From Acidobacteriota bacterium (GTDB taxonomy: Bacteria > Acidobacteriota > Thermoanaerobaculia > Multivoradales > SZUA-115), in contig JAJRVQ010000177.1 in the NCBI GenBank assembly GCA_024277255.1, forward strand, positions 1 to 64,000: DNA of 64,000 nt, in the 5' to 3' direction. The notes below the pieces were generated by a model that was not told the DNA's origin, ran no database searches, and worked only from the letters and a program-made list of their open reading frames with translations. Numbering within the stretch: position 1 is the first letter of the stretch; each line of letters begins with the position of its first letter. Below, piece after piece: positions 44,496 to 55,473 of this stretch. Position numbers and translations under genes: made by a program.

Positions 44496-45830
44496 ATGGC
44501 TGTCGCGCCGCTGCTCTGTTTGGTATTGCTGGGCGGCCTCGGCCTGGGCTGTTCCAGCGCAGCGATACACCCTGTTACTGCGCCGAACGGTCAGGGCGCG
44601 AGCCACAAGGTGACCATCCTGGTGCCCGGTGTCACAGGCACCGCCCTGCGCGAGATCGATGGTGGCCGATCGGTTTGGGGCACCGGCAAAAACCTGCTCT
44701 TCCCGCGCGATAACGCCTACTCGCTAGCCCTTCCCCTCGCCACCGGTGACGCTTCGCAGCCTCCGCGCTTGGTCGCCGGACCGGTGATGGATCACGTTCG
44801 GTTGCTCTTTCTCCGCAAGGAAATCTACGGCAAGATCCTGGAAAGTCTGGTCACCGCCGGCTGGCAACTGGGCGACTTGGAGCAACCAAGAGCGGCGGAC
44901 ACCCTATTCGCCTTCGCCTATGACTGGCGGCTCGACAACGTCGTCACCACCTCCCACCTGGCCCAACAGCTCGAAGCTCTACGCCGGGCTCGCGGGGCGG
45001 AGCGGTTGAGTATCAACCTCATCTGCCAGAGCAATGGCGGCTACATCTGCCGCTATCTGGCCAAATACGGCGGCGCCAGCCGCGCCGAGGCGCAGGCCGG
45101 CCGCAGCGGACCGCCCGCCGGCATCGACATTGAACGGATCGTCCTCGTCGGCACCGCCAACGGCGGCAGTCTGAGAATCCTGCGCGAACTCGATCGCGGC
45201 CGCACGTACTTGCCGCTCATCGGTCGTGCCATGCGCCCCGAGGTCTTGTTCACCCTGCCCTCGCTCTACCAAGATCTGCCGGCCTACCGCAGCGACCTCT
45301 TCGTCAATACGCGGGGTGCCAACCTGCCGATCGACCTCTACGATGCCGCCACCTGGGCCGAGCACGGTTGGTCGATCTTCGCGCCCAAGACCGAGAAGCG
45401 AGCGGATCGGCGCCCCGACCTCTTCGGCGACCGCGCCCAGCGGCTGGCCTTCCTGACCTCCGCCCTCGACTCGGCCCGGCAACTTCAACGGCTGCTGCAC
45501 CAGGATGTGCCCGGCTTCGGCAACCCTCGCTACTACCTGATTCAAAACGCCTTCGACCCCACTCCCGACCGCGCCGTGGTGACCCGGCGGCGCCAACGCG
45601 AAGAACTCTACTTCACCGGCGACCGGTGGGTCGATCGAGATCAATACCTCACCGCCCGCAGCCGCGCCCCCGGCGACGGCCACGCCAGTCTGGAAAGCCA
45701 GAACTGGCTCTCACCCCAGGAGCGGGCGGCGCTGGTCGGCGATCCCTTCTTCGTCCCCGGAGGCCACTTCGAAATGATCCTGGAGCCGGCCACCCTGCGC
45801 CGGCTGGTCGAGATCTTGGAGAGCCCCTAG
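44496..45830 (+). CDS. LCAT-family alpha/beta hydrolase lipoprotein
   Basis: A protein of 444 aa from the ATG at 44496; a longer start at the ATG at 44367 is possible. The lipobox is LGLGC (Cys19). The hydrolase part has TILVPGVTGTALRE (oxyanion region) and a nucleophile elbow LICQSNGGYICRYL with Ser in QSNGG, where the usual first Gly is Cys. GTANGGSL follows, and a C-terminal GDGHASL and PGGHFEMI region supplies candidate Asp/His. LCAT-type proteins are phospholipases or acyltransferases. It neighbours the lipid genes and shares CTAG stops with the convergent EAL gene. Confidence 0.78.
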   Translation: MAVAPLLCLVLLGGLGLGCSSAAIHPVTAPNGQGASHKVTILVPGVTGTALREIDGGRSVWGTGKNLLFPRDNAYSLALPLATGDASQPPRLVAGPVMDHVRLLFLRKEIYGKILESLVTAGWQLGDLEQPRAADTLFAFAYDWRLDNVVTTSHLAQQLEALRRARGAERLSINLICQSNGGYICRYLAKYGGASRAEAQAGRSGPPAGIDIERIVLVGTANGGSLRILRELDRGRTYLPLIGRAMRPEVLFTLPSLYQDLPAYRSDLFVNTRGANLPIDLYDAATWAEHGWSIFAPKTEKRADRRPDLFGDRAQRLAFLTSALDSARQLQRLLHQDVPGFGNPRYYLIQNAFDPTPDRAVVTRRRQREELYFTGDRWVDRDQYLTARSRAPGDGHASLESQNWLSPQERAALVGDPFFVPGGHFEMILEPATLRRLVEILESP

Positions 45831-47308
45831 TCTACCGTGGGCAGTACAGCGGGCAGCGCGACGGTAGCCTCCGGCGGCAGATGGGTGCGCGGCTTGCCGA
45901 GAAGGAATCCTTGCCCCAGATCGCAGCCAGCGGCCTGGACCGCCGCCAGTTGAGCTGGGGTCTCGATCCCTTCGGCAACCACGGTCAGCCCGAGCCGATG
46001 GCCGAGCGCGGCGGTCATCTCGACGATCGCCCGGCCATCGGGATCTGACCCGATGCCGTCGATCAGTTCCTTGGGGAGCTTAACCTTGTGCACCGGCAGG
46101 GTGCGTAAGTAGCGCAACGAGGCGTAGCCGGTGCCAAAGTCGTCGATCGCCAGTCGCACACCGAGGGCGTTGAGTTCGGCAAGCCGCGTTTCAGCCGCCT
46201 GCGAGCCACCGATGTCGATCGTCTCGGTCAGCTCCAGTTCGAGCCGATGGGCCGGCAAACCGGTGCGCTTGAGTACGTCGGCGATACGGGGCAGCAGACT
46301 GGGATCGACGAGCTGCGCCGGCGACACGTTGACCGAAAGAGTGGCGGCGTGGAGAGGACCGCCACTCCACTCGACGCAGCGCCGGCATGCCTTCTCCAGC
46401 ACCCGGATACCGATATCGGTGATCTGACCGCTGGCCTCGGCGGTGGGCATGATCGCTCCGGGACCGATGACACCATGGTTCGGAGAGCGCCAGCGCAGCA
46501 GCGCCTCGAATGCGACGATGCGACCGCTGGACAGTTCAACCTGGGGTTGAAAAGCGACAAAGATCTCGTCGTGACGCAGGGCGTCGTCGAGCTGTTCGAC
46601 CAGCACGACGCCACGCGCCTGCTGATCGTTCTCGCTTCCGGGATAGAAGCGAAAGGTCTCCCCTCCTGCCTCCTGGGCCAAGCGCAAAGCGACATCGGCG
46701 TGGTCGAGCATGCTCTCCGCGTCACAACCCGGCTTGAAGACGCAGATCCCGACGCTGATCCTGTGGGCCGGTACCTGCCCCGCAACGGACAGGGAGCGCG
46801 GCATCACGGCCAGCACTTTGCGGGCCAGCGCGGTAACCCCGGTGGTCGACGGTACGGCGCGCTGGAGCAGGGCGAAGAGACCGTCATCCAGGTAGCCGAG
46901 AGCATCACAACGACGCACCAGGGTGGTCAGACGGCTGGCGATCTCAGCCAGACTATCCCGGCTGCCATTGCCCTCCACCCGCGAACCCAAGAGAGCACCG
47001 CAGTCCACCAGATGCAGGGCGACACACTCGTCGGTTCTCTCAGCCTGGGCAACAGCCTGGCGCAGCAAGCCCGAGAAACCGACGCCGTCGAACTGCGGTG
47101 GGCCATTGGCCAACTTGGGCGAGCGCCTGAAGCGGTCGGCCCCAGCCTTGGCCTCGCTGCCGGACACTTCGGTATCGAGAGCTTCGGTCGCGAGCAGTGG
47201 ACCGCTAGACAAGCGGGGGTGTTCGGCAGCCGCCGAACGCTGAGCGCCCCCCCAGAGTCCACCTAACAACTCGCTCTGCCGGCTTGCCGAAGGGATCAGC
47301 CTACCCAT
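45827..47308 (-). CDS. EAL-domain c-di-GMP phosphodiesterase with degenerate GGDEF
   Basis: A protein of 493 aa from the ATG at 47308, which has AAGGAGT 7 nt upstream. The GGDEF-like middle region has LDDGLFALL in place of GGDEF, so it is unlikely to make c-di-GMP. The EAL domain (about 235-480) is complete: FEALLRW, NVSPAQL, ELELTET, AIDDFGTGYASL, KLPKELI, VVAEGIET and GQGFLLGKP. All metal and catalytic acids are therefore present and c-di-GMP hydrolysis is likely. The N-terminal 80 residues show no sensor domain that I can name and no transmembrane helix. Confidence 0.9.
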   Translation of the reverse strand: MGRLIPSASRQSELLGGLWGGAQRSAAAEHPRLSSGPLLATEALDTEVSGSEAKAGADRFRRSPKLANGPPQFDGVGFSGLLRQAVAQAERTDECVALHLVDCGALLGSRVEGNGSRDSLAEIASRLTTLVRRCDALGYLDDGLFALLQRAVPSTTGVTALARKVLAVMPRSLSVAGQVPAHRISVGICVFKPGCDAESMLDHADVALRLAQEAGGETFRFYPGSENDQQARGVVLVEQLDDALRHDEIFVAFQPQVELSSGRIVAFEALLRWRSPNHGVIGPGAIMPTAEASGQITDIGIRVLEKACRRCVEWSGGPLHAATLSVNVSPAQLVDPSLLPRIADVLKRTGLPAHRLELELTETIDIGGSQAAETRLAELNALGVRLAIDDFGTGYASLRYLRTLPVHKVKLPKELIDGIGSDPDGRAIVEMTAALGHRLGLTVVAEGIETPAQLAAVQAAGCDLGQGFLLGKPRTHLPPEATVALPAVLPTVD

Positions 47309-47463
47309 CTTCGCACTCCTTGGCGCGTTGCGCCGCTTGTCGTCAAGAGCTGACGACCGCTGAACCGCTGAACACACTGGTCTGTTGATCTATCAGCGAT
47401 GGTAGTGGGCCGAAGATGAACGGGGAATGAAAGCTCGCAACAAGATCCGCGGCGGTGCTCGCA

Positions 47464-48699
47464 CTAGAAGACGATCTGGGCTCGCACCAGGAAGATGGCG
47501 GGGTCGTCGCTGCGACCGCGGCGCTCGGAGTCGACCAGGATGTAGTTGGCCATGAAGCGGAGATTGGCGTTCGGGTACCAATTCACCGCAACCGTGATGT
47601 TCTCTTCCTGCCCGCCGGCGATGTCGAGGTCGTCGAGGTCGATGCTGCTGAAGCGCGCCGCCAGCTCCCAGGCGCCGCGCTTGGTGCGGGGCTTGACCCG
47701 GCCGAAGGTGCCCTCTTTGGCACTGTACGGACGGCCTTCGCCGGTAGGAAACCAGCTGAAGAAGGCGTACCAACCCGAGAGTTCGGCCTGCGCCACGTTC
47801 GACCGATCGACTCGGGTCAAGATGTACTCCCCCTGCACCGAGAAACCGCCGGCGCTCGCCGCCAGTTCGAGGCCATAGCGGTCCGTGCTCTCCACATCCT
47901 CCAGGTTGCGGGTCCGCACCAACCTCTCTCCGGTCGGCGACGATTCGGGACGGGAGCTGAAACGAAACTCCGCGTCGCGGCGAAACTCGCGATACTCGCC
48001 TGCCACGCCGAGGTGGAGGATTCCGCGCTCGCCGCGCACCACCGCCCAGGTCAGTCGCGAGGCGAAGCCGAACCCCTGGTCCTCAGTGCTCTTACTCGCC
48101 GAGATAGGCTCACCGAAAAAGCCGATCGAAGCACTTCCCCGCTCGCCGCCGCGGTGGAGCCCGACACCCAGGGATCGCGAAGGGGCAAACGCGGTAACCG
48201 GCAGCGCCGCCTCCAAGAAAGTGCTGTTCTTCGAGCTAGTCTGTTCTTCGAGGGCGAAGGGCTCCTTGAAGTTACCCACCGTCACCGCCGTCCCGCCCCT
48301 GGTCGAGTACCGCAAGTAAAGATCCTTGATCTCGACATCGCCGCCACTGAGTTCGAATTGTGACTTGAAGCCCCATCGGCGATGGACCGTACCCTTGAAG
48401 TAGACCCGTGCCCGGCGGATCTTGGTGCCGTTGCCCAGGCTGCTGGTGTCCTGGTCGTGGAAGGCGGCATCGGCCTGCAACCGCCCGCCGAGCTGGAATT
48501 TGAAGCTCCCGCCGCCGTCCTTGATTTCGAGACCGTCCGCGTCGAGCTTGACCACGACGCCGGTCTCTTTCTTCTTGCTCTTGCGCCCGCTGCCTTCCCC
48601 ACCCGCTTCAGCGGTCGCCGCGGCCAAGGCGGAAGAGGTCAGCCCGGCGATCAAAGCAAACAGTAGAACTACCCACTTCGTATCGATTCTCGGCTTCAT
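47464..48699 (-). CDS. OprO/OprP-type phosphate-selective porin
   Basis: A protein of 411 aa from the ATG at 48699, which has GAGGAG 8 nt upstream. The signal peptide is residues 1-27 (WVVLLFALIAGLTSSALA in part). A basic segment (GRKSKKKE) and then repeated beta strands with alternating hydrophobic residues and an aromatic C-terminal end (RAQIVF) indicate an outer-membrane barrel. RARVYFKGTVHRRWGFKSQFEL and NFKEPFALEEQTSSK are typical of the porin O/P family. It would admit phosphate or polyphosphate. It lies three genes from ppk1 on the same strand and overlaps the DUF3616 stop by 4 nt. Confidence 0.82.
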   Translation of the reverse strand: MKPRIDTKWVVLLFALIAGLTSSALAAATAEAGGEGSGRKSKKKETGVVVKLDADGLEIKDGGGSFKFQLGGRLQADAAFHDQDTSSLGNGTKIRRARVYFKGTVHRRWGFKSQFELSGGDVEIKDLYLRYSTRGGTAVTVGNFKEPFALEEQTSSKNSTFLEAALPVTAFAPSRSLGVGLHRGGERGSASIGFFGEPISASKSTEDQGFGFASRLTWAVVRGERGILHLGVAGEYREFRRDAEFRFSSRPESSPTGERLVRTRNLEDVESTDRYGLELAASAGGFSVQGEYILTRVDRSNVAQAELSGWYAFFSWFPTGEGRPYSAKEGTFGRVKPRTKRGAWELAARFSSIDLDDLDIAGGQEENITVAVNWYPNANLRFMANYILVDSERRGRSDDPAIFLVRAQIVF

Positions 48700-49790
48700 G
48701 GTGACTCTCCTCGCTTCGGGTTCGGGGTGAACGGATCCGCAGGAAGCGGCTCGATCCTGAGCGCCGAATAGTCGACCAGCAGATAGCTGGCCGGCTTGCG
48801 GCAAGCGCGATTGCCATCGTCGCTGAGCAGCAAGATTCGCTCGCCTCCAGCCCATCGAATCGGCGCTACGCCTTCCGCTTTCTCGAGATCCGCGACGCCG
48901 TCGATGCGCACCCGCTGGGCCGGCATGGTGGGATCGCCACTCCACAACCACAGCTTGAACTTCTTGTCCTTCTTGTTCTTGCCTCCTTCGCGTTGGCTGA
49001 GGATCAAGAAGCCGTCGAGGCGCGGCACATAGGCCAGATCGCGCACTCCGCCCCCGTCGAGATCCAGCTCGATCGGCTGCGCAGCGAAACGCAGCGGCGC
49101 TCCGCGCTCGAAGACCGCTTTCGGGTTGAGCCACTGGATGAGCAGCGCCTTGCCGTCGTGCAGCGGGCCGCGCAAACCGATCCACAGTCGCCGGCCCCGC
49201 CGATCGAAGGCGAGACCTTCGATATTCAGCCCGCGATCGCGCTTGACCTTGCGCTCGCGGGCCGCCTCGACGAGCACCGGGAAGGCGCGGGTGAGAGCCT
49301 TGCGCAACCCCGGCGCGAAGCTCATCTCGGCCAGCCGCGAACCCTCCACCTTGAAGCGCACCAGCCGCTGCCGCCCGGCTTCGAGCTTGCCGTTGTCCTT
49401 GCGCGAGTGCGAGGTGACGGCGACGAGAAAGCCGGCCCTACCGGCGGTGATCGCCTCCAGATCGTCGAGGGATAGGGTCGCCGCCTCCCACAACGAGGAG
49501 GCTTTCGGTGACTCGACGCGAAAGGGCTCCGTGCCCTCGCCGGCGCTCAACAGCGCGAACGGCCTGGCCCGCTCGTCCTCGACCACCAGCAGCCGGCCGT
49601 CGGCGAGCTGGGTGACTCCGGAAGGCTCGTAGATTCCGGCCAGGCGGCGAAAGCCGGGCCGCGAACCGTCGTGGCGCGACTCGTCGCTGCCCTCTGCGGC
49701 ACAGTGCACGAGCAGTAGCAGGCTGAGAGTCAGCAGACCGGTCCGCATGCCGAGCAGACCCGCTCGGCTCCCTTGGTGAACTGTACTCAT
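48696..49790 (-). CDS. DUF3616 exported protein
   Basis: A protein of 364 aa with a possible internal start at the ATG at 49748. The hydrophobic signal LLTLSLLLLVHC ends at a Cys, but the -1 residue is His, so lipidation is uncertain. The body is beta-propeller-like and fits DUF3616: LDDLEAITAG, GLNIEGLAFDRRGRRLWIGLRGP and DGGGVRDLAYVPRLDGFLILS. Related phytase-like esterases suggest phosphate-ester chemistry, but no catalytic residue can be named. It starts 2 bp after the DUF5706 gene stop and overlaps the porin start. Confidence 0.72.
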   Translation of the reverse strand: MSTVHQGSRAGLLGMRTGLLTLSLLLLVHCAAEGSDESRHDGSRPGFRRLAGIYEPSGVTQLADGRLLVVEDERARPFALLSAGEGTEPFRVESPKASSLWEAATLSLDDLEAITAGRAGFLVAVTSHSRKDNGKLEAGRQRLVRFKVEGSRLAEMSFAPGLRKALTRAFPVLVEAARERKVKRDRGLNIEGLAFDRRGRRLWIGLRGPLHDGKALLIQWLNPKAVFERGAPLRFAAQPIELDLDGGGVRDLAYVPRLDGFLILSQREGGKNKKDKKFKLWLWSGDPTMPAQRVRIDGVADLEKAEGVAPIRWAGGERILLLSDDGNRACRKPASYLLVDYSALRIEPLPADPFTPNPKRGESP

Positions 49791-49792
49791 GG

Positions 49793-50599
49793 CTAGAGAT
49801 AGAAGGCGACGGCGACCACCACCAAGGTGGCGAAGCTGGCGATCAGCCCCAGGATGAAGGCGTTGTAGGAAACCTTGAGCAGGGCGAATCGCTTGTTGGC
49901 CGACTTTCCGAGGAAATAGAGATGAGAAACCATGCTCTGGTAGACCCGCTGCTTGTCCGTCATCATTTCGAGCATGACCGACATGTGGTCCGCTTTGGAA
50001 AGATGGGCGAACTGCTCGAAAACGAGGAGATCCGCCCGGTCGGAGCGGAAATCGCTCGGATTCGTCTTGGCCTTGTCCACATGTTGAGGCCGCGCCGCGA
50101 GCACGGCGAAGACGATGGCCACCACGCAGGTGGTGAGGAAGAGGCCCGAAGGAATCAACAGCAGCGGCTCGGTGGTCAGGATGTAGGAACTCGACAGCGT
50201 CAACAGCGAAAGTAGAAAGCCATTCACCGAAATCATGATGTTGGCCTTGCGGGCGGCCAGAGCGATCATCGCCAGCTGTGCCCGGTACGAGTTGCGCAAC
50301 ATCGACTCGATGCCGCGGCTGGTCCCGACATCGACCGCAGAGTTGCCTTTGTCCTTTCCCCTGCCCTTCTTTGTCCGCTTCTTGCCTTTCGCCTTGGCGC
50401 GGATCTCGCCATCGCCCAGCTTTGGGAGATGAGCACTTGTGGCAACTTGCGCAGGTCGCGCGGCGGCCCTGGGAGGGACCGCCCAGAACTCTGTCGAAAC
50501 CAAAGACTCCATGCCCTTGAGTTCAGGTCGGGGGGCGACGAGCCGAAGCGGTGCCACTAGCTCGCTGCAATCGATGGGTCTGGTCGCTGTGTTGGCCAT
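49793..50599 (-). CDS. Pycsar effector-like membrane protein (DUF5706/PycTM family)
   Basis: A protein of 268 aa from the ATG at 50599. The N-terminal 95 residues are low-complexity with a Lys-rich stretch (KAKGKKRTKKGRGKDKG). Residues 97-268 match DUF5706: YRAQLAMIALAARKANIMISVNG, then membrane helices at about 122-142, 147-169 and 244-268, with NPSDFRSDRADLLVFEQF, VYQSMVSHLYFLGKSANKRF and LKVSYNAFILGLIASF. In Pycsar phage defence this domain is the membrane-disrupting effector triggered by cCMP or cUMP. No cyclase gene (PycC) is nearby, so a defence role is unproven; it sits between ppk1 and DUF3616. Confidence 0.75.
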   Translation of the reverse strand: MANTATRPIDCSELVAPLRLVAPRPELKGMESLVSTEFWAVPPRAAARPAQVATSAHLPKLGDGEIRAKAKGKKRTKKGRGKDKGNSAVDVGTSRGIESMLRNSYRAQLAMIALAARKANIMISVNGFLLSLLTLSSSYILTTEPLLLIPSGLFLTTCVVAIVFAVLAARPQHVDKAKTNPSDFRSDRADLLVFEQFAHLSKADHMSVMLEMMTDKQRVYQSMVSHLYFLGKSANKRFALLKVSYNAFILGLIASFATLVVVAVAFYL

Positions 50600-50637
50600 G
50601 AGATTCTCCGTGGATACCGACAGGATGTTTCCAGACT

Positions 50638-52842
<2,205 letters not shown>

Positions 52843-52895
52843 GGCAAACTTATACCCAGATCAACATGAACTGAAAGTGAATCCAGTAGCTTCTA

Positions 52896-52936
52896 AGAAA
52901 AAATCCCGGGAGCGAGATGAAGGTCGCACCCGGGAT
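52896..52936 (-). terminator. intrinsic terminator of the subtilisin gene
   Basis: In the minus-strand transcript a perfect 8-bp stem ATCCCGGG/CCCGGGAT (52929-52936 and 52903-52910, 18-nt loop) is followed by a run of six U (complement of the A-run at 52898-52903). It lies 60 bp after the protease stop and insulates it from ppk1. Confidence 0.8.
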
Positions 52937-52995
52937 GAGTATTGAGACCAGCCGGGATCGAGCTTCCCGGGTTGATCCTCGCTAGCGAATCGCGC

Positions 52996-54426
52996 TCACT
53001 TGAGCTGGACGTTTACCGTGTCGCTGCCGCCTCCACTCGAGGTCACGGTGAGAGTGATCGGGTTGGTGGCGGCGTCAACCTTGCTTTTGAAGCGGCCCTG
53101 GTTGTTGTTGACCGGCGCCGTCTGGCCGCCGAACGTCGCGGTGAGGGTGGCATTGGGGTCGGAGACCTCACCTTCGAACTGGAGCTGCCCCTTCTTGCTG
53201 TCCCACTGCGCCTTCTTGATGGTCACCGTATCGGTCTGCGGAGGCGGAGGCGGCGGAGGCGGAGAACCGGCGGAGAGTGATTGCAGCAGCAGGTTCGGCG
53301 AGCCAGGGCCAGGATTGCCGACCACACCGCCGACACCGCGGCTACTGATCTCGGTCTTGACCTGGCCGACGGTGAAGGCGGGAAACTCCTCGCGAACCAG
53401 GGCAGCGACACCCGCCACGTGCGGCGAAGCCATCGAGGTTCCGCTGATCGTGTTGGCCGACGTATCGCTGAGGAACCAGGCTGAAGTGATCGCCGAGCCC
53501 GGTGCGAAGATGTCGAGCGCGGATCCAAAGTTGGAGAAGCCGGAGCGCTGGTCGGTGATGGTGGTCGAGCCGACGGTGAAGGCCTGGGCGGCCCGGGCCG
53601 GCGAGGTGTTGGAAGCATCGAAGTTGCTGTTGCCAGCGGCCACGGCGTAGAAGACTCCGGCCGCCACCGAGTTGTTGACCGCGGTGTCCAGTGCGGTGCT
53701 CACGCCGCCGCCGAGGCTCATGTTCGCCACCATCAGCGCCGTCGAGTTGGCGTTGGCCACGCCGGTGACAAAGTCGACCCCTGAGATCACCCCCGCGGTG
53801 GTTCCGGAGCCGGCGCAGTTGAGCACTCTGACCGCGTGCAACCGCACATTCTTGGCGACGCCGAACGAGGAGCCGCCGGCGGTTCCCGCGACGTGGGTGC
53901 CGTGGCCGTTGCAGTCGCTGCCATTCTGGCCGTCCCCGATGGCATCGAAGTCAAGCGTTGCGCGACCACCAAATTCCTGGTGCGAGATCCGCATGCCGGT
54001 GTCGATGACGTAGAGGTCCACGCCCGTGCCGTCGAAGTTGAAGGTGTAGCTGCTGTCGAGCGGCAGCTGAGGCTGGTCGATTCGATCGAGGCCCCACGAC
54101 GGCGGATTGGCCTGCACGCCGACGATCGACATCACGCCATTGGGCTCGACGAAGGCGACACCGCGCATGGCGGCCAGCGCGTGGGCAGCTTCCAGATCGA
54201 TCCCCGAGATCAAGGCGCCTTGCAAGGCCTGGTCAAAGACCCGCTCGGTGACACCGCCCAGCCGGGTCGCCAGCAAGGCGGAGTTGGTGTGAGCATCCCA
54301 GCCCCGCTCGAAGACCACGATGTACTGGCCGGGAATCGCCGTCGCCTTCGACTCCACGAAGGTTCCCGCCGACGCCGCAACCGCGACCATAATACACAGA
54401 ACCGCTACTACAACTTTTCGCATCAT
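52996..54426 (-). CDS. secreted subtilisin-like serine protease (S8)
   Basis: A protein of 476 aa from the ATG at 54426, which has GGAG 5 nt upstream. The signal peptide is residues 1-20, and an I9-type inhibitor propeptide spans about 32-100 (GQYIVVFERGW). The catalytic triad is D142 (VIDTGM), H175 (NGHGTHVAG) and S331 (GTSMASPHVAG), with oxyanion N266 (AAGNSN). A run of eight Pro (389-396) links to a C-terminal beta domain of about 80 residues, probably for surface or substrate binding. It is a proteinase K/thermitase-like extracellular enzyme. It is monocistronic, with its own terminator. Confidence 0.93.
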   Translation of the reverse strand: MMRKVVVAVLCIMVAVAASAGTFVESKATAIPGQYIVVFERGWDAHTNSALLATRLGGVTERVFDQALQGALISGIDLEAAHALAAMRGVAFVEPNGVMSIVGVQANPPSWGLDRIDQPQLPLDSSYTFNFDGTGVDLYVIDTGMRISHQEFGGRATLDFDAIGDGQNGSDCNGHGTHVAGTAGGSSFGVAKNVRLHAVRVLNCAGSGTTAGVISGVDFVTGVANANSTALMVANMSLGGGVSTALDTAVNNSVAAGVFYAVAAGNSNFDASNTSPARAAQAFTVGSTTITDQRSGFSNFGSALDIFAPGSAITSAWFLSDTSANTISGTSMASPHVAGVAALVREEFPAFTVGQVKTEISSRGVGGVVGNPGPGSPNLLLQSLSAGSPPPPPPPPQTDTVTIKKAQWDSKKGQLQFEGEVSDPNATLTATFGGQTAPVNNNQGRFKSKVDAATNPITLTVTSSGGGSDTVNVQLK

Positions 54427-54750
54427 TGCTTCTCCTGAAAATAGTTTGCCGACCCATCGCTCGCAGAGCATCGACAGCTCTACCCAGCCGAGTGCGACCA
54501 ACGCAGCACCGGATCTCCCACTCCTAAGCCCTAGAGCAGATGGGCGCAATCAGCACACCCTGCTCCGTCCCAACCCCCTCGGTCACTCACCGGTGGCGGG
54601 CCACGTTCTATGGATCGTTGTCTGTTGGGAAGACTAGAGATCGCCAGATGAACGCATCATGAACAGGAGATGAACGTCTCCCCCGCAAGCGGCGGAGATG
54701 GTGGAAACAGCGAAACGAGGGTGCACAGCCGATTTCGGTGCCTCCGGTGC

Positions 54751-54779
54751 TTGACAACGAACCTCCAGACACATAACCT
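54751..54779 (+). promoter_or_regulatory. tetR promoter
   Basis: A perfect -35 TTGACA (54751-54756), a 17-bp spacer and -10 TAACCT (54774-54779), 35 bp before the tetR start. The putative transcription start falls inside the adjacent operator. Confidence 0.55.
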
Positions 54780-54783
54780 AAAC

Positions 54784-54796
54784 GAACGTTCCGTAA
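54784..54796. promoter_or_regulatory. TetR operator upstream of tetR
   Basis: The GAACGTTC core palindrome (54784-54791) continues into CCGTA. It shares CGTTCCGT with the stronger palindrome in front of the SDR gene (55422-55437), indicating one repressor for both sites. Confidence 0.5.
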
Positions 54797-54813
54797 TTAC
54801 TGCCGGAGATCCC

Positions 54814-55401
54814 ATGGCTCGCCCAAGACAATTCGACCCCGAAGAAGCTCTCGCCAAGGCGATGGAGCTGTTCTGGTCGCAGGGGTATGAGTCGACATCG
54901 ATTCAACAATTGGTCGACGCCATGGGCATCAACCGCTTTTCCCTCTACAACACGTTCGGCGACAAGCACTCCCTCTACCTGGCCGCCCTGGATCACTATC
55001 GAGGCTCGGTGAGCGAGGTACTCTTCCGGCAGATCGAAAGCGAAGAGGACGGAGCGCAGGCGATCCGCTCGTTCTTCCTCGGGCAGGTGGATCGATTCAC
55101 CAGTAAAGCCGCAGTACGAGGGTGCCTGATCGCCAACTGCTCGGCGGAGATGGCGTCACACGACGAAGAAGCCGCCGCGCACGTACGCAAGGGAATCGCG
55201 CGCAGCGAGCGCGCCTTCCGAGCAGCGCTCGAAAAGGCACGAGCGGCCGGCGACATCGAACCCAGCCGAGACCTCGACGACCTCGCCCGCTTCTTCGCCG
55301 CCGCCTCCAACGGCATCACCGTTGTCGCGCAGGCGAAACCTGGCCGAGCCTTCCTTGAAAGCTCCGTGCGAGTGATCCTCGCAGCACTGGAACAGCCCTA
55401 A
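54814..55401 (+). CDS. TetR-family repressor of the adjacent SDR gene
   Basis: A protein of 195 aa from the ATG at 54814. The N-terminal DNA-binding domain is ALAKAMELFWSQGYESTSIQQ ... GINRFSLYNTFGDKHSLYLAAL in outline, the usual TetR helix-turn-helix with the recognition helix at FSLYNTFG. The C-terminal ligand domain includes GCLIANCSAEMA, common in TetR regulators of stress-induced oxidoreductases. The upstream in-frame codons lie across the promoter and operator and are excluded. Matching operators before this gene and the next imply autoregulation and repression of the SDR. Confidence 0.88.
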   Translation: MARPRQFDPEEALAKAMELFWSQGYESTSIQQLVDAMGINRFSLYNTFGDKHSLYLAALDHYRGSVSEVLFRQIESEEDGAQAIRSFFLGQVDRFTSKAAVRGCLIANCSAEMASHDEEAAAHVRKGIARSERAFRAALEKARAAGDIEPSRDLDDLARFFAAASNGITVVAQAKPGRAFLESSVRVILAALEQP

Positions 55402-55421
55402 CCCCCTTTTTTGACCGTTTC

Positions 55422-55437
55422 CGGAACGTCCGTTCCG
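55422..55437. promoter_or_regulatory. TetR operator in the SDR promoter
   Basis: CGGAACG-TC-CGTTCCG, 7-bp perfect arms with a 2-bp centre, lying 5 bp after a TTGACC -35-like box (55411-55416). A bound repressor would occupy the spacer and block RNA polymerase. Confidence 0.65.
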
Positions 55438-55473
55438 TTACTTGTAACCATCCATTCAACAGGAGTCTCAACC

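Larger units (their letters stand above)
54427..54813. other. 387-bp divergent control region of subtilisin and tetR genes
   Basis: No gene is seen. It contains the tetR promoter and operator (54751-54796, annotated separately). The protease promoter must lie in the left part, but no strong -35/-10 pair was found on the minus strand. Confidence 0.5.

Noticed and set aside
49793..50599. Complete Pycsar defence operon
   Set aside because: No nucleotide cyclase gene is adjacent or anywhere in the window; only the effector-like domain is present.
52996..54426. Subtilisin as the leader peptidase of the RiPP cluster
   Set aside because: It is 17 kb away, has its own terminator, and a signal and propeptide of a general secreted protease; nothing ties it to the cluster.
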